From Bacillus sp. V3-13 (GTDB taxonomy: Bacteria; Bacillota; Bacilli; Bacillales; Cytobacillaceae): a stretch of DNA of 64,000 nucleotides. Shown here in pieces: positions 17,097 through 25,325 of the stretch (position 1 is its first letter; each line of letters begins with the position of its first letter). The stretch lies in NCBI RefSeq assembly GCF_002860165.1, contig NZ_PGUZ01000039.1, forward strand, positions 1 to 64,000, written 5' to 3'. The position numbers and the translations under genes are program-made. The notes beneath the pieces were generated by a model. That model was not told the DNA's origin. It did not search any database and saw only the letters and a list, made by a program, of their open reading frames with translations.

Positions 17097-18095
17097 ATGG
17101 AAAATGTACTTGAGGTAAAAGACCTTCATGTAACATTCACCACATATGGCGGTGAAGTGAAAGCAGTCAGAGGCGTTAGTTTTGATCTCCATAAAGGCGA
17201 AACTCTTGCAATCGTCGGCGAATCGGGTTGTGGAAAAAGTGTTACGGCGCAAAGTATTATGCGCTTGATCCCGATGCCGCCCGGAAAAATTACCGGTGGG
17301 TCGATCCTGTTCAAAAATCAGGATTTAACAAAAATAAAGGAACCGCAAATGAGAAATATTCGCGGCGCGGATATTTCGATGATCTTTCAGGACCCGATGA
17401 CAGCCCTTAACCCGACTCTGACAATTGGCGACCAAATCGTGGAGGGGATTATCCGCCATAGCAAAATCTCAAACGCTGCGGCGAAAAAAACGGCCCTGGA
17501 GATGATGGACCTCGTTGGCATTCCAAGCCCCGAGGTGCGGCTTAAGCAATATCCGCACGAGTTCAGCGGCGGAATGAGGCAGCGGATTATGATTGCAATG
17601 GCGCTTGTCTGCCAGCCCGGGGTACTCATTGCTGACGAACCGACAACCGCTCTGGATGTAACGATACAGGCGCAAATTCTTGAGTTGTTTAAAGATATTC
17701 AACAAAAAACGGGAGTATCGATTATTTTAATCACCCATGACCTTGGAGTCGTTGCCCAGGTTGCCGACAGGATTGCCGTCATGTATGCGGGAAAAATCGT
17801 AGAAGCGGGCACCAGGAGAGAAATTTTTTATAACCCCCAGCATCCGTATACGAAAGGATTATTAAATTCGGTCCCGCGTCTTGATCAGGCAGGAGCCGCT
17901 TTAATTCCGATTCCCGGTTCACCACCGGATTTATTTTCACCGCCTGTGGGCTGTCCATTTGCGGCGCGCTGTGATTATGCAATGGAAGTGTGCGACAAAT
18001 TATATCCTTTTCAAACCCGGTTAAGCAGGGAGCATCAAGTTGACTGCTGGCTCCAGGATGAGCGCGCGAAGAAGCTGCTCACATCTGCCAGATAG
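17097..18095 (+). CDS. dppD: Dipeptide ABC transporter ATPase DppD
   Basis: A 332-residue ATPase. Walker A is GESGCGKSVT, the ABC signature FSGGMRQRI and Walker B LIADEPTTALD. The C-terminal oligopeptide/dipeptide-transporter extension carries four Cys (GCPFAARCDY, EVCDKL, QVDCWLQ), the pattern for an iron-sulfur site in this family. It is five bases from dppC. It probably works as a heterodimer with the second ATPase encoded at the end of the operon. Confidence 0.95.
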   Translation: MENVLEVKDLHVTFTTYGGEVKAVRGVSFDLHKGETLAIVGESGCGKSVTAQSIMRLIPMPPGKITGGSILFKNQDLTKIKEPQMRNIRGADISMIFQDPMTALNPTLTIGDQIVEGIIRHSKISNAAAKKTALEMMDLVGIPSPEVRLKQYPHEFSGGMRQRIMIAMALVCQPGVLIADEPTTALDVTIQAQILELFKDIQQKTGVSIILITHDLGVVAQVADRIAVMYAGKIVEAGTRREIFYNPQHPYTKGLLNSVPRLDQAGAALIPIPGSPPDLFSPPVGCPFAARCDYAMEVCDKLYPFQTRLSREHQVDCWLQDERAKKLLTSAR

Positions 18096-18190
18096 CAGAA
18101 TCACGAGAAGGCGGTATTTTCTGTGCGGAATCTCGATTTATAAAGGGATTTCTCAAGCAGTTAATATAAAAAATTGAGGGGGCAGACTTG

Positions 18191-19825
18191 ATGAAATCAT
18201 TTTTAAAGCTGTTTTTGACGGGATTGCTGCTGCTTGTTTTGGCAGCATGTACCGCCAATGAAAATGCCGGCAAGGATCCAGGCGAAAAGAAAGACGGAGA
18301 TAGTGGAAAGGAAGCGAGTGAAAAAATATTATACATGAACAATGCGGAGGAGCCGACATCCTTTGATCCGCCAATCGGCTTTAACGCCGTTTCATGGAAC
18401 TCCTTGAATAATTTAATGGAAGGGTTGACCCGGTTAAGCCCTGATCACGAGCCAGAGGCAGCGACAGCTGAAAGCTGGGACGTCTCTGACGACGGAAAAA
18501 CGTATACGTTCCATATCCGTGAAAATGCAAAATGGTCAAATGGCGATGATGTTACGGCAGGTGATTTTGTGTTCGCCTGGAAGCGGCTTTTAGACCCGGC
18601 AACGGCTTCACAGGCCGCATTTTTAGGCTATTTTATTGAAGGCGGGGAAGCTTTCAATAACGGGGAAGCTACTGCTGATGATGTGATGGTCAAAGCAGTC
18701 GGTGAGAAAACCCTGGAGGTTACTTTAACAAGTCCCCAAGCCTATTTTTTAAGCGTGATTACGAACCCGGCGTTTTTCCCAATAAATGAGAAGGTTGCCA
18801 CCGAAAATCCCGAATGGTTTTCAGAAGCGGAATCTTTCGTAGGAAATGGCCCTTTTACACTGGCCGAGTGGGAGCATGATAACTATTTCCTCATGAAGAA
18901 AAATGACCAATATTGGGATGCTGACAATGTTAAATTAGACAAAGTTCACTGGGCGATGGTCAACGATACAAATACCGAATATCAAATGTTCCAAACAGGT
19001 GAATTGGATACTTCTGATGTTCCGCCTGATTTAAGTGATAAGCTGTATGCAGAAAATAAAGTGAAGGTGGAAGACCAGGCAGGCGGTTATTTCTACCGCT
19101 TCAATGTTGGACTGGAACCTTTTCAAAATAAAAATATCCGCAAAGCCTTTGCGCTCGCCGTTGATCAAAAGAAAATCGTTGATTTTGTAACGAAGAATAA
19201 AGAGAAACCGGCCTATGGTTTCGTATCGCCAGGATTTAAAGATCCGTCCGGGGCAGACTTCCGCGAAGTGAATGGCGACCTGATGAAGACCAATATTGAA
19301 GAAGCAAAAAAGCTTCTCGCAAAAGGAATGGAAGAAGAGGGCTATGACACCCTTCCCGAAGTTACTCTAACGTTTAATACCAATGATATACACCAAAAGA
19401 TTGCCGAAGCTCTCCAGCAAATGTACAAAGAAAATCTCGGAGTGGACGTCAAGCTTTCGAACATGGAGTCAAGCGTGTTTGCAGAGCAGCAGTCAGCACT
19501 AAAATTCCAGTTGTCCAGAAGTTCGTTCCTTGCCGACTATGCGGATCCAATCAATTTCCTTGAAAACTTCCAAACCGGACATTCGATGAACCGGACGGGA
19601 TGGAGCAATGAAAAGTATGACAAACTGATTCAGGACGCCAAAAAAGAATCAGATGAAGAAAAGCGCTTTGAGCTCATGTACGAAGCTGAGAAGATTCTGA
19701 TGGATGAAGCGCCAATCTTCACGGTCCACTTCTATAACCAGCCATATCTGCAAAACGAAGCTGTTACAGGAATCGTCCGCCATCCGGTTGGTTACCTCGA
19801 GTTAAAATGGGCTGATAAGAAATAA
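18191..19825 (+). CDS. dppE: Dipeptide-binding lipoprotein DppE
   Basis: A 544-residue extracellular solute-binding protein of family 5 (OppA-like). The signal peptide ends in LAAC with the lipidated Cys20 and is followed by a Lys/Asp/Gly-rich linker. The body shows NAVSWNSLNNLMEGLTRL, the GNGPFTLAEW region and the late VHFYNQPYLQ segment. ATG 18191 is chosen over the TTG three bases before it, with GAGGGGGC at a good distance. A hairpin follows the gene inside the operon. Confidence 0.94.
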   Translation: MKSFLKLFLTGLLLLVLAACTANENAGKDPGEKKDGDSGKEASEKILYMNNAEEPTSFDPPIGFNAVSWNSLNNLMEGLTRLSPDHEPEAATAESWDVSDDGKTYTFHIRENAKWSNGDDVTAGDFVFAWKRLLDPATASQAAFLGYFIEGGEAFNNGEATADDVMVKAVGEKTLEVTLTSPQAYFLSVITNPAFFPINEKVATENPEWFSEAESFVGNGPFTLAEWEHDNYFLMKKNDQYWDADNVKLDKVHWAMVNDTNTEYQMFQTGELDTSDVPPDLSDKLYAENKVKVEDQAGGYFYRFNVGLEPFQNKNIRKAFALAVDQKKIVDFVTKNKEKPAYGFVSPGFKDPSGADFREVNGDLMKTNIEEAKKLLAKGMEEEGYDTLPEVTLTFNTNDIHQKIAEALQQMYKENLGVDVKLSNMESSVFAEQQSALKFQLSRSSFLADYADPINFLENFQTGHSMNRTGWSNEKYDKLIQDAKKESDEEKRFELMYEAEKILMDEAPIFTVHFYNQPYLQNEAVTGIVRHPVGYLELKWADKK

Positions 19826-19837
19826 GCACAAATCTCA

Positions 19838-19869
19838 TAAAAGGGGTGTTCACAGGAACACCCCTTTTA
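19838..19869 (+). terminator. Intra-operon hairpin between dppE and ykfA
   Basis: AAAAGGGGTGTTC pairs with GGAACACCCCTTTT around a three-base loop, ending in T4 then ATAAAA. The T-run is short, so it is probably a partial terminator or an RNA-stability hairpin that sets more transport than ykf product. Confidence 0.7.
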
Positions 19870-19892
19870 TAAAAAAATAGCTGGAGGCGAAT

Positions 19893-20813
19893 ATGATCGT
19901 TAAAGCAAAGAGACTGGAAAAAGGAGATACCGTTGGTGTCATTGCTCCGGCCAGCCCTCCGAACATAGAAAATTTACAGCGGGGCCTTGCCTTCCTCGAA
20001 GAGCTTGGATTGACCGTTAAGCCCGGTAAACACTTATTTGAAAAAAACGGCTATCTTGCCGGTTCGGATCATCACAGATTGGAAGATTTGCATGCCATGT
20101 TTGCAGATCAGCAAGTAAAAGCAATCTTTTGTGCATGCGGCGGCTACGGAACAGCCCGAATTGCAGCCGAAATCAATTATCAAATCATTTCAGATAATCC
20201 GAAAATTTTTTGGGGGTATAGTGATATTACTTTTTTACATACCGCGATACACCAGCGTACAGGGCTCGTAACCTTCCATGGTCCAATGCTTGCGTCTGAT
20301 ATTGGCAAAGATGATTCGCATCCTGTATCGAGGGACCTCTTTCGGCAGTTGTTCGAACCTGAACAATTGAACTATTCGGAACAGCATTCCCGTCTGCAAA
20401 CGCTCGTTGCCGGACATGCGGACGGCCCTCTTGTTGGCGGAAACTTATCCCTGCTTGCCAGCTCAATAGGAACTCCTTTTGAAGTTGATACAAAGGGTAA
20501 GCTTTTACTGATAGAGGATATTAATGAAGAACCGCGTTCGATAGACAGAATGCTTAACCAGCTGAAGATGGCTGGCAAATTGGATGATGCAGCAGGCTTT
20601 ATTATCGGTGATTTTAAAAATTGCCTTCCCGAGAGAGAAGATTCTCTTACTCTAGAAGAAGTTGTTAATGATTACATCGCTGGAGCAGGCAAGCCGGCAT
20701 TGTCAGGATTTAAGATCGGACATTGTTCTCCAAATCTATCACTTCCACTTGGGGGCATGGCCCATTTGGATGCCGATGAGAAAAAACTGTTGATCGAAAG
20801 TGGAATCCATTAA
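19893..20813 (+). CDS. ykfA: LD-carboxypeptidase YkfA (LdcA family, S66)
   Basis: A 306-residue cytosolic serine peptidase that removes the terminal D-Ala of murein tetrapeptides in the LdcA/MccF family. The N-terminal GDTVGVIAPASPP, the nucleophile Ser in WGYSDITFLHTAI, the Glu in LLIEDINEEPRSIDRML and the His in KIGHCSPNLSLPLGG form the Ser-Glu-His triad. CTGGAGGCG precedes ATG 19893. It fits recycling of imported muropeptides. Confidence 0.93.
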   Translation: MIVKAKRLEKGDTVGVIAPASPPNIENLQRGLAFLEELGLTVKPGKHLFEKNGYLAGSDHHRLEDLHAMFADQQVKAIFCACGGYGTARIAAEINYQIISDNPKIFWGYSDITFLHTAIHQRTGLVTFHGPMLASDIGKDDSHPVSRDLFRQLFEPEQLNYSEQHSRLQTLVAGHADGPLVGGNLSLLASSIGTPFEVDTKGKLLLIEDINEEPRSIDRMLNQLKMAGKLDDAAGFIIGDFKNCLPEREDSLTLEEVVNDYIAGAGKPALSGFKIGHCSPNLSLPLGGMAHLDADEKKLLIESGIH

Positions 20814-20824
20814 GGGGGTTCGTG

Positions 20825-21907
20825 ATGAAAATAGAAGAGTTGCAAACTTACCGGGCAGCAGTACCGCTTGTGAAGCCGTTTAAAACAGCGTTGCGCACTG
20901 TGGAAACGGCTGAAGCCATCGTTGTTAAAGTTACGTGTGATAACGGTGTGACCGGCTGGGGAGAAGCACCGCCTACCCACGTGATTACGGGAGAAAGCCT
21001 GATTGGGATCGAAGCGGCAATCCAGCAAATCATCCGGCCATTTCTACTAAACAAAAACCTGTTAAGCTATGAAACCATTTTTCAGGGCCTTGATACGATA
21101 CTTGTTGGGAACTCCAGTGCAAAAGCGGCGGTCGATATGGCCCTGTACGATTGCATTGCCCGGAATTGCAAGCTGCCGCTTTACCAGTTTCTCGGTGGAC
21201 ATAAGTCAGAAATCGACACCGATTTTACAGTCAGCGTCAACGGTCCCAAGGAGATGGGTGAGGACGCCGTTGCCTATGTTCAGCAAGGTTTTACGACATT
21301 GAAAATAAAAGTGGGCAAGGATGAACCGGCGCAGGATCTCGAAAGGGTTCAGGAGGTGAGAAAGCGGGTCGGCAAGGATATTAAAATCCGCCTTGATGCA
21401 AATCAAGGCTGGAATACGAAGGATGCGATCTCGATTATCCGCAAAATGGAGGATTCGGGACTGGATATTGAGCTAATCGAACAGCCTGTAAAAGCAGCTG
21501 ATATAGCCGGACTAAAACAAGTAGCAGATGCCGTTGATACGCCGATTATGGCCGACGAAAGTGTTTTTTCTCCAAGGCAGGCGTTCGAAGTCATCAAAAC
21601 AAGAAGTGCCGATTTGCTCAATATTAAGCTGATGAAAGCGGGCGGAATTTATAAGGCGCAGATCATCAATCAACTGGCAGAGGTTTGCGGGATTGAATGC
21701 ATGGTAGGAAGCATGATTGAAACACGGATTGGCATAAGCGCGGCCGCTCATTTTGCAGCCAGCAAAGCGAATATTACCCGCTTTGATTTGGATGCACCGC
21801 TGCTGCTTGCTAAAGATATCGTTGAAGGAGGCATTGTATACAACCGAAGCAAAATTGCTTTTTCACAGGAACCGGGCCTTGGCATTCGCAATGTCCTGAT
21901 AGATTAA
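20825..21907 (+). CDS. ykfB: L-Ala-D/L-Glu epimerase YkfB
   Basis: A 360-residue enolase-superfamily (muconate lactonizing subgroup) enzyme that interconverts L-Ala-D-Glu and L-Ala-L-Glu so the dipeptide can be cleaved. The catalytic Lys pair KIKVGKD, metal ligands in RLDANQGW, ELIEQPV and MADES, and the second acid/base Lys in NIKLMKAGG are all present. ATG 20825 is preferred to the overlapping GTG 20822 by spacing from AAGGGGG. Confidence 0.95.
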   Translation: MKIEELQTYRAAVPLVKPFKTALRTVETAEAIVVKVTCDNGVTGWGEAPPTHVITGESLIGIEAAIQQIIRPFLLNKNLLSYETIFQGLDTILVGNSSAKAAVDMALYDCIARNCKLPLYQFLGGHKSEIDTDFTVSVNGPKEMGEDAVAYVQQGFTTLKIKVGKDEPAQDLERVQEVRKRVGKDIKIRLDANQGWNTKDAISIIRKMEDSGLDIELIEQPVKAADIAGLKQVADAVDTPIMADESVFSPRQAFEVIKTRSADLLNIKLMKAGGIYKAQIINQLAEVCGIECMVGSMIETRIGISAAAHFAASKANITRFDLDAPLLLAKDIVEGGIVYNRSKIAFSQEPGLGIRNVLID

Positions 21908-21920
21908 GGAGGGAGTTATC

Positions 21921-22850
21921 ATGGCGGAACAAACGAAATGGATCGTGAATGTACCTGTAGCAAATGTCTGGACCTCGTACGATTCAGCAAGGCCAATCGA
22001 CGAAGCGGTTACATCGAACCCGGTTAATCTGGAAGCATGGCTCAACTGGCTTACGTATGACACCCGGCTGGAATTGTGCAGTTCGAATCTTTTGCAGTCA
22101 CAGGTTTTATTTGGGGAAGAGGTACTCGTTACAGGTTCACATGGGCACTGGGCCGAAGTCGTTGTTCCCGGACAGCCTACCTCGAAAGATAAGCGCGGAT
22201 ATCCAGGCTGGGTACCATTCACACAACTAACTGAATTAGGAGATTGGAATATAGCTGGCAGTGAGGTTGCTGTCATTACAAGTAAACAAGCTGTTCTCCG
22301 GCAAGAAAACTCTGAATATGAGATGCCATTAAGCTATCAAACAATCCTGCCTGTTGAACAACATTCCCGTGATGCTGTCAAAGTAAAGACGCCCGTTGGC
22401 AGCGGATTGCTGAAACTTGAAGATACAGCCATTTATGAATCATATCATCATGTTCCGAAAGGATCCGGGACAGACCTTGTCAGGGCAGGTGAACAGTTTC
22501 TCGGCTTGCCATATTTGTGGGGAGGGATGAGCTGTTATGGCTATGATTGTTCCGGGTTCAGCTATTCGATGTGCAAAGCGATCGGTGCAATCATTCCGCG
22601 CGATGCATCAGACCAGGCGAAACAGGGAAAAGAGATAGGCCTGTCAGCAATTGAGCCGGGAGATTTATTGTTTTTTGCCTACCAGGAAGGCAAAGGGCAT
22701 ATCCACCATGTTGGCATTTATTATGGCAATGGACAGCTGCTGCACTCACCGAAAACTGGAAAAGAAATAGAGATTATCCCGATTGCCGGTACCAGCTATG
22801 AAAAAGAGCTTTGTGCAGCACGGCGCTACTGGCAGGAGACGGAGGAATAA
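21921..22850 (+). CDS. ykfC: Gamma-D-glutamyl-L-diamino acid endopeptidase YkfC (NlpC/P60)
   Basis: A 309-residue Cys peptidase that cuts murein peptides with a free N-terminal L-Ala between D-Glu and the diamino acid. About 180 residues of SH3b-type domains come first (VNVPVANVWTSY, HGHWAEVVVPG, PGWVPFTQL), then the NlpC/P60 domain: the Cys in YDCSGFSYSM, a His in IHHVGIYYGN and the third polar residue after it. No signal peptide, so it acts in the cytosol. AAGGAGGGAG precedes ATG 21921. Confidence 0.95.
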   Translation: MAEQTKWIVNVPVANVWTSYDSARPIDEAVTSNPVNLEAWLNWLTYDTRLELCSSNLLQSQVLFGEEVLVTGSHGHWAEVVVPGQPTSKDKRGYPGWVPFTQLTELGDWNIAGSEVAVITSKQAVLRQENSEYEMPLSYQTILPVEQHSRDAVKVKTPVGSGLLKLEDTAIYESYHHVPKGSGTDLVRAGEQFLGLPYLWGGMSCYGYDCSGFSYSMCKAIGAIIPRDASDQAKQGKEIGLSAIEPGDLLFFAYQEGKGHIHHVGIYYGNGQLLHSPKTGKEIEIIPIAGTSYEKELCAARRYWQETEE

Positions 22851-22852
22851 GC

Positions 22853-23863
22853 ATGAATGGAAAAGTGTTGCTGGAAGTAAATCGATTAAAGAAATATTTT
22901 TTCCTCAACCGAGGTGAAATTTTAAAAGCGGTAGATGATGTTTCCTTCCAAATATATCAAGGAGAAACGTTCGGAATTGTCGGGGAATCGGGATGCGGAA
23001 AATCGACGGCTGGAAGAACGGTTATCGGCCTTTATGATGTTACCGGAGGAGAGGTCAAATACGATGGAAAAAACGTCCATTCTTTAAATGAGAAGGAGAA
23101 GTTTGCCTTTCACCGCAAAATGCAAATGATTTTCCAGGATCCGTACGCATCATTAAATCCGCGTTCAACGGTCAGGGAGATTATTTCCGAGCCGATGGAG
23201 GTCCATGGCTTATACCGGGATAAACGAGAAAAGCTGATCAAGGTGTACCAATTGTTAGAAGACGTCGGCTTGAACCGGGACCACGCAAACCGTTATCCGC
23301 ATGAATTCAGCGGCGGCCAGCGCCAGCGGATTGGCATTGCCCGGGCGCTCGCCCTTGAACCGGAATTCATTATTGCTGACGAACCGATTTCTGCTCTTGA
23401 TGTCTCCGTCCAGGCCCAGGTTGTAAACCTGCTGAAGCGGCTGCAAAAGGAAAAGGGGTTGACGTTTTTATTTATTGCCCATGACCTTTCGATGGTCAAG
23501 CAAATCAGTGACCGGATCGCCGTCATGTATTTAGGAAATCTTGTCGAGCTGACAGCAAGCAGCCAATTATACGAAAAACCTCTCCATCCCTATACACAAG
23601 CATTGTTATCGGCCATTCCAATACCCGATCCGGATGTCGAAGATCAGCGGGAGCGCATTATTTTGCAAGGAGAACTGCCCAGTCCAATCAATCCGCCGAG
23701 CGGCTGTGTATTCCGGACAAGATGCCCTTATGCAATGCAGGCATGTGCAGATTTGAAACCTGAATGGCAAGAAATTGAAACTAATCACTTTGTAGCCTGC
23801 CATTTATACAACAAGCAGATAACCGGGAAGCCCGACCGGAGGCAGGTTGCCGCAACGAGTTGA
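22853..23863 (+). CDS. ykfD: Oligopeptide/dipeptide ABC transporter ATPase YkfD (DppF-like)
   Basis: A 336-residue ATPase, partner of DppD. Walker A GESGCGKSTAG, signature FSGGQRQRIG, Walker B IIADEPISALD, and the Cys-containing C-terminal extension (GCVFRTRCPYAM, ACADL, VACHL). ATG 22853 follows GGAGGAATAAG and lies two bases after the ykfC stop. The stop codon falls inside a 62-bp mobile element: without it the frame would read AATR and stop at TAA, so the insertion changed only the last residue from Arg to Ser. Confidence 0.94.
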   Translation: MNGKVLLEVNRLKKYFFLNRGEILKAVDDVSFQIYQGETFGIVGESGCGKSTAGRTVIGLYDVTGGEVKYDGKNVHSLNEKEKFAFHRKMQMIFQDPYASLNPRSTVREIISEPMEVHGLYRDKREKLIKVYQLLEDVGLNRDHANRYPHEFSGGQRQRIGIARALALEPEFIIADEPISALDVSVQAQVVNLLKRLQKEKGLTFLFIAHDLSMVKQISDRIAVMYLGNLVELTASSQLYEKPLHPYTQALLSAIPIPDPDVEDQRERIILQGELPSPINPPSGCVFRTRCPYAMQACADLKPEWQEIETNHFVACHLYNKQITGKPDRRQVAATS

Positions 23864-23921
23864 GACTCCCACGTCTAAAGACGGGCTACGCCCTGCGCGG
23901 GCTTTCTCGTTCGGAGAATCT
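23860..23921 (-). mobile_element. 62-bp IS200/IS605-type mini-element at the ykfD stop
   Basis: On the minus strand it begins right after TTTAC with AGATTCTCCGAACGAG and ends GACGTGGGAGTCTCAA, the same termini as the 446-bp element at 3193-3638, but with almost all internal sequence removed. A CCCG/CGTGGG imperfect hairpin fills it. The same TTTAC target and the same last bases show both were mobilised by the same transposase, which is not in the window. Confidence 0.8.
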
Positions 23922-23948
23922 GTAAAGAATGATTCACAGGAGGAAGAC

Positions 23949-24143
23949 ATGACTTTTCCAATATTATTAGTTTTGATTATTATCATGATAGCGATTGTCT
24001 GCACATTGCTGTTGACCGGAAAAAGTGATGAAGACTATTCAACTTCTTCAAAAAGAAATACAGTAAATCTGACGGTCATTTATGCAGTAGTTATCTTTCT
24101 ATCACTAATTGGTCTCGCTGTTTATATTAAGTGGTTTACCTGA
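23949..24143 (+). CDS. Small membrane protein, unknown function
   Basis: A 64-residue protein with two predicted transmembrane helices (residues about 3-22 and 41-60) and a polar, Ser/Asp/Lys-rich loop between. ACAGGAGGAAG sits at the proper distance before ATG 23949; the frame is open upstream but only through the mini-element. It lies 28 bases downstream of the element and might be read from the dpp-ykf operon. No family recognised. Confidence 0.65.
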   Translation: MTFPILLVLIIIMIAIVCTLLLTGKSDEDYSTSSKRNTVNLTVIYAVVIFLSLIGLAVYIKWFT

Positions 24144-24241
24144 GCAAGTGTGACGCGTCCGTACGTGGTTCTCCTGCGTGAACAACATGAAGCAGGTGAG
24201 CAGTTTTAAATTAAAGTTTAAAAAAGGCGGGTGTTGTCCAG

Positions 24242-25231
24242 ATGACGGCGCAAATATACGTAACAAGAAAGCTGCCAGATCAAATTATATCCAAATTGAG
24301 AACTTCATTCGAGGTTCGGATGTGGGATGAAGAGAACGTTCCGGTTCCGCGTGACGTTTTGAAAAAAGAAATTTCGATCGCAGACGGGATTTTGTGCTTA
24401 ATAACAGAATCGATTGATGAAGAGCTGTTACAGAATGCAGAACGCTTGAGGGTCATCAGCAACATGGCGGTTGGCTACAACAATATTGATGTGGAAGCTG
24501 CTTCAAAACGCGGGATTAGCGTTACCAATACCCCTGGCGTCTTAACGGAAACAACAGCCGATTTGACCTTCGCGCTTTTAATGGCTACCGCAAGAAGACT
24601 GGTCGAATCGTCCAGTTATCTTCGGGAGGGGAAATGGGAGACATGGTCGCCGATGCAGCTGACAGGGCAGGATATTTACGGGGCAACCATAGGAATTATT
24701 GGACTGGGGCGAATAGGTGAAGCTGTTGCAAAACGGGCAAAGGGCTTTGATATGAATATCCTGTATTATAATCGAAGCAGAAAGCCGCAAGCCGAGAAAG
24801 AGCTTGGAATCACATATACGGGGCTAAATGAACTGCTCAAAGCTTCCGATTTTGTTTGCATCATGACTCCATATACGCCTGAAACGGCCGATTTAATCGG
24901 CAAGGAGCAATTATTATTGATGAAAAAAAACGCGATTCTTATCAATACAGCACGGGGTGGAATTGTTAATGAAACGGCCCTGTACGAAGCACTAAAAGAT
25001 GGAGTGATATGGGGGGCCGGCCTTGATGTTTTTAAAGAAGAGCCGGTCGACCTGGACCATCCGCTCCTCTCACTTCCGAATGTGGTCGCACTGCCCCATA
25101 TTGGGAGTGCCAGCATTAAAACAAGAATGAAAATGGCTGATCTTGCTGCTGATAATTTACTGGAGGCTTTACAAGGAAAGACTCCTTCCTGCCTCGTTAA
25201 TGGATCAGGGCTTGCCGCTTACAGGAAATGA
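24242..25231 (+). CDS. D-2-hydroxyacid dehydrogenase (glyoxylate/hydroxypyruvate reductase-like)
   Basis: A 329-residue NAD(P)-dependent dehydrogenase. The nucleotide-binding motif GIIGLGRIG is near residue 150; catalytic Arg in NTARGGIVNE, Glu in FKEEPVDLDHPL and His in ALPHIGSAS follow in the usual order. N-terminal segments MAVGYNNIDVEAA and TPGVLTETTADL are typical of the glyoxylate reductase branch such as B. subtilis YvcT. Start ATG 24242 has a weak AAGGCGGGTG site. Substrate inferred from the branch only. Confidence 0.88.
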   Translation: MTAQIYVTRKLPDQIISKLRTSFEVRMWDEENVPVPRDVLKKEISIADGILCLITESIDEELLQNAERLRVISNMAVGYNNIDVEAASKRGISVTNTPGVLTETTADLTFALLMATARRLVESSSYLREGKWETWSPMQLTGQDIYGATIGIIGLGRIGEAVAKRAKGFDMNILYYNRSRKPQAEKELGITYTGLNELLKASDFVCIMTPYTPETADLIGKEQLLLMKKNAILINTARGGIVNETALYEALKDGVIWGAGLDVFKEEPVDLDHPLLSLPNVVALPHIGSASIKTRMKMADLAADNLLEALQGKTPSCLVNGSGLAAYRK

Positions 25232-25233
25232 AG

Positions 25234-25286
25234 AAAGGGGGTTAACCCAAGGTCAGTTTATGTTTGATATTGGGTCAACCCCCTTT
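25234..25286. terminator. Strong hairpin between the dehydrogenase and manC
   Basis: AAAGGGGGTT-AACCCAA pairs with TTGGGTC-AACCCCCTTT around a 17-base loop. It can end both convergent genes; the T-run is only three long. Confidence 0.75.
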
Positions 25287-25325
25287 GTTCACTCAATCAA
25301 CAATACATATATTGATTTGGCCAAA

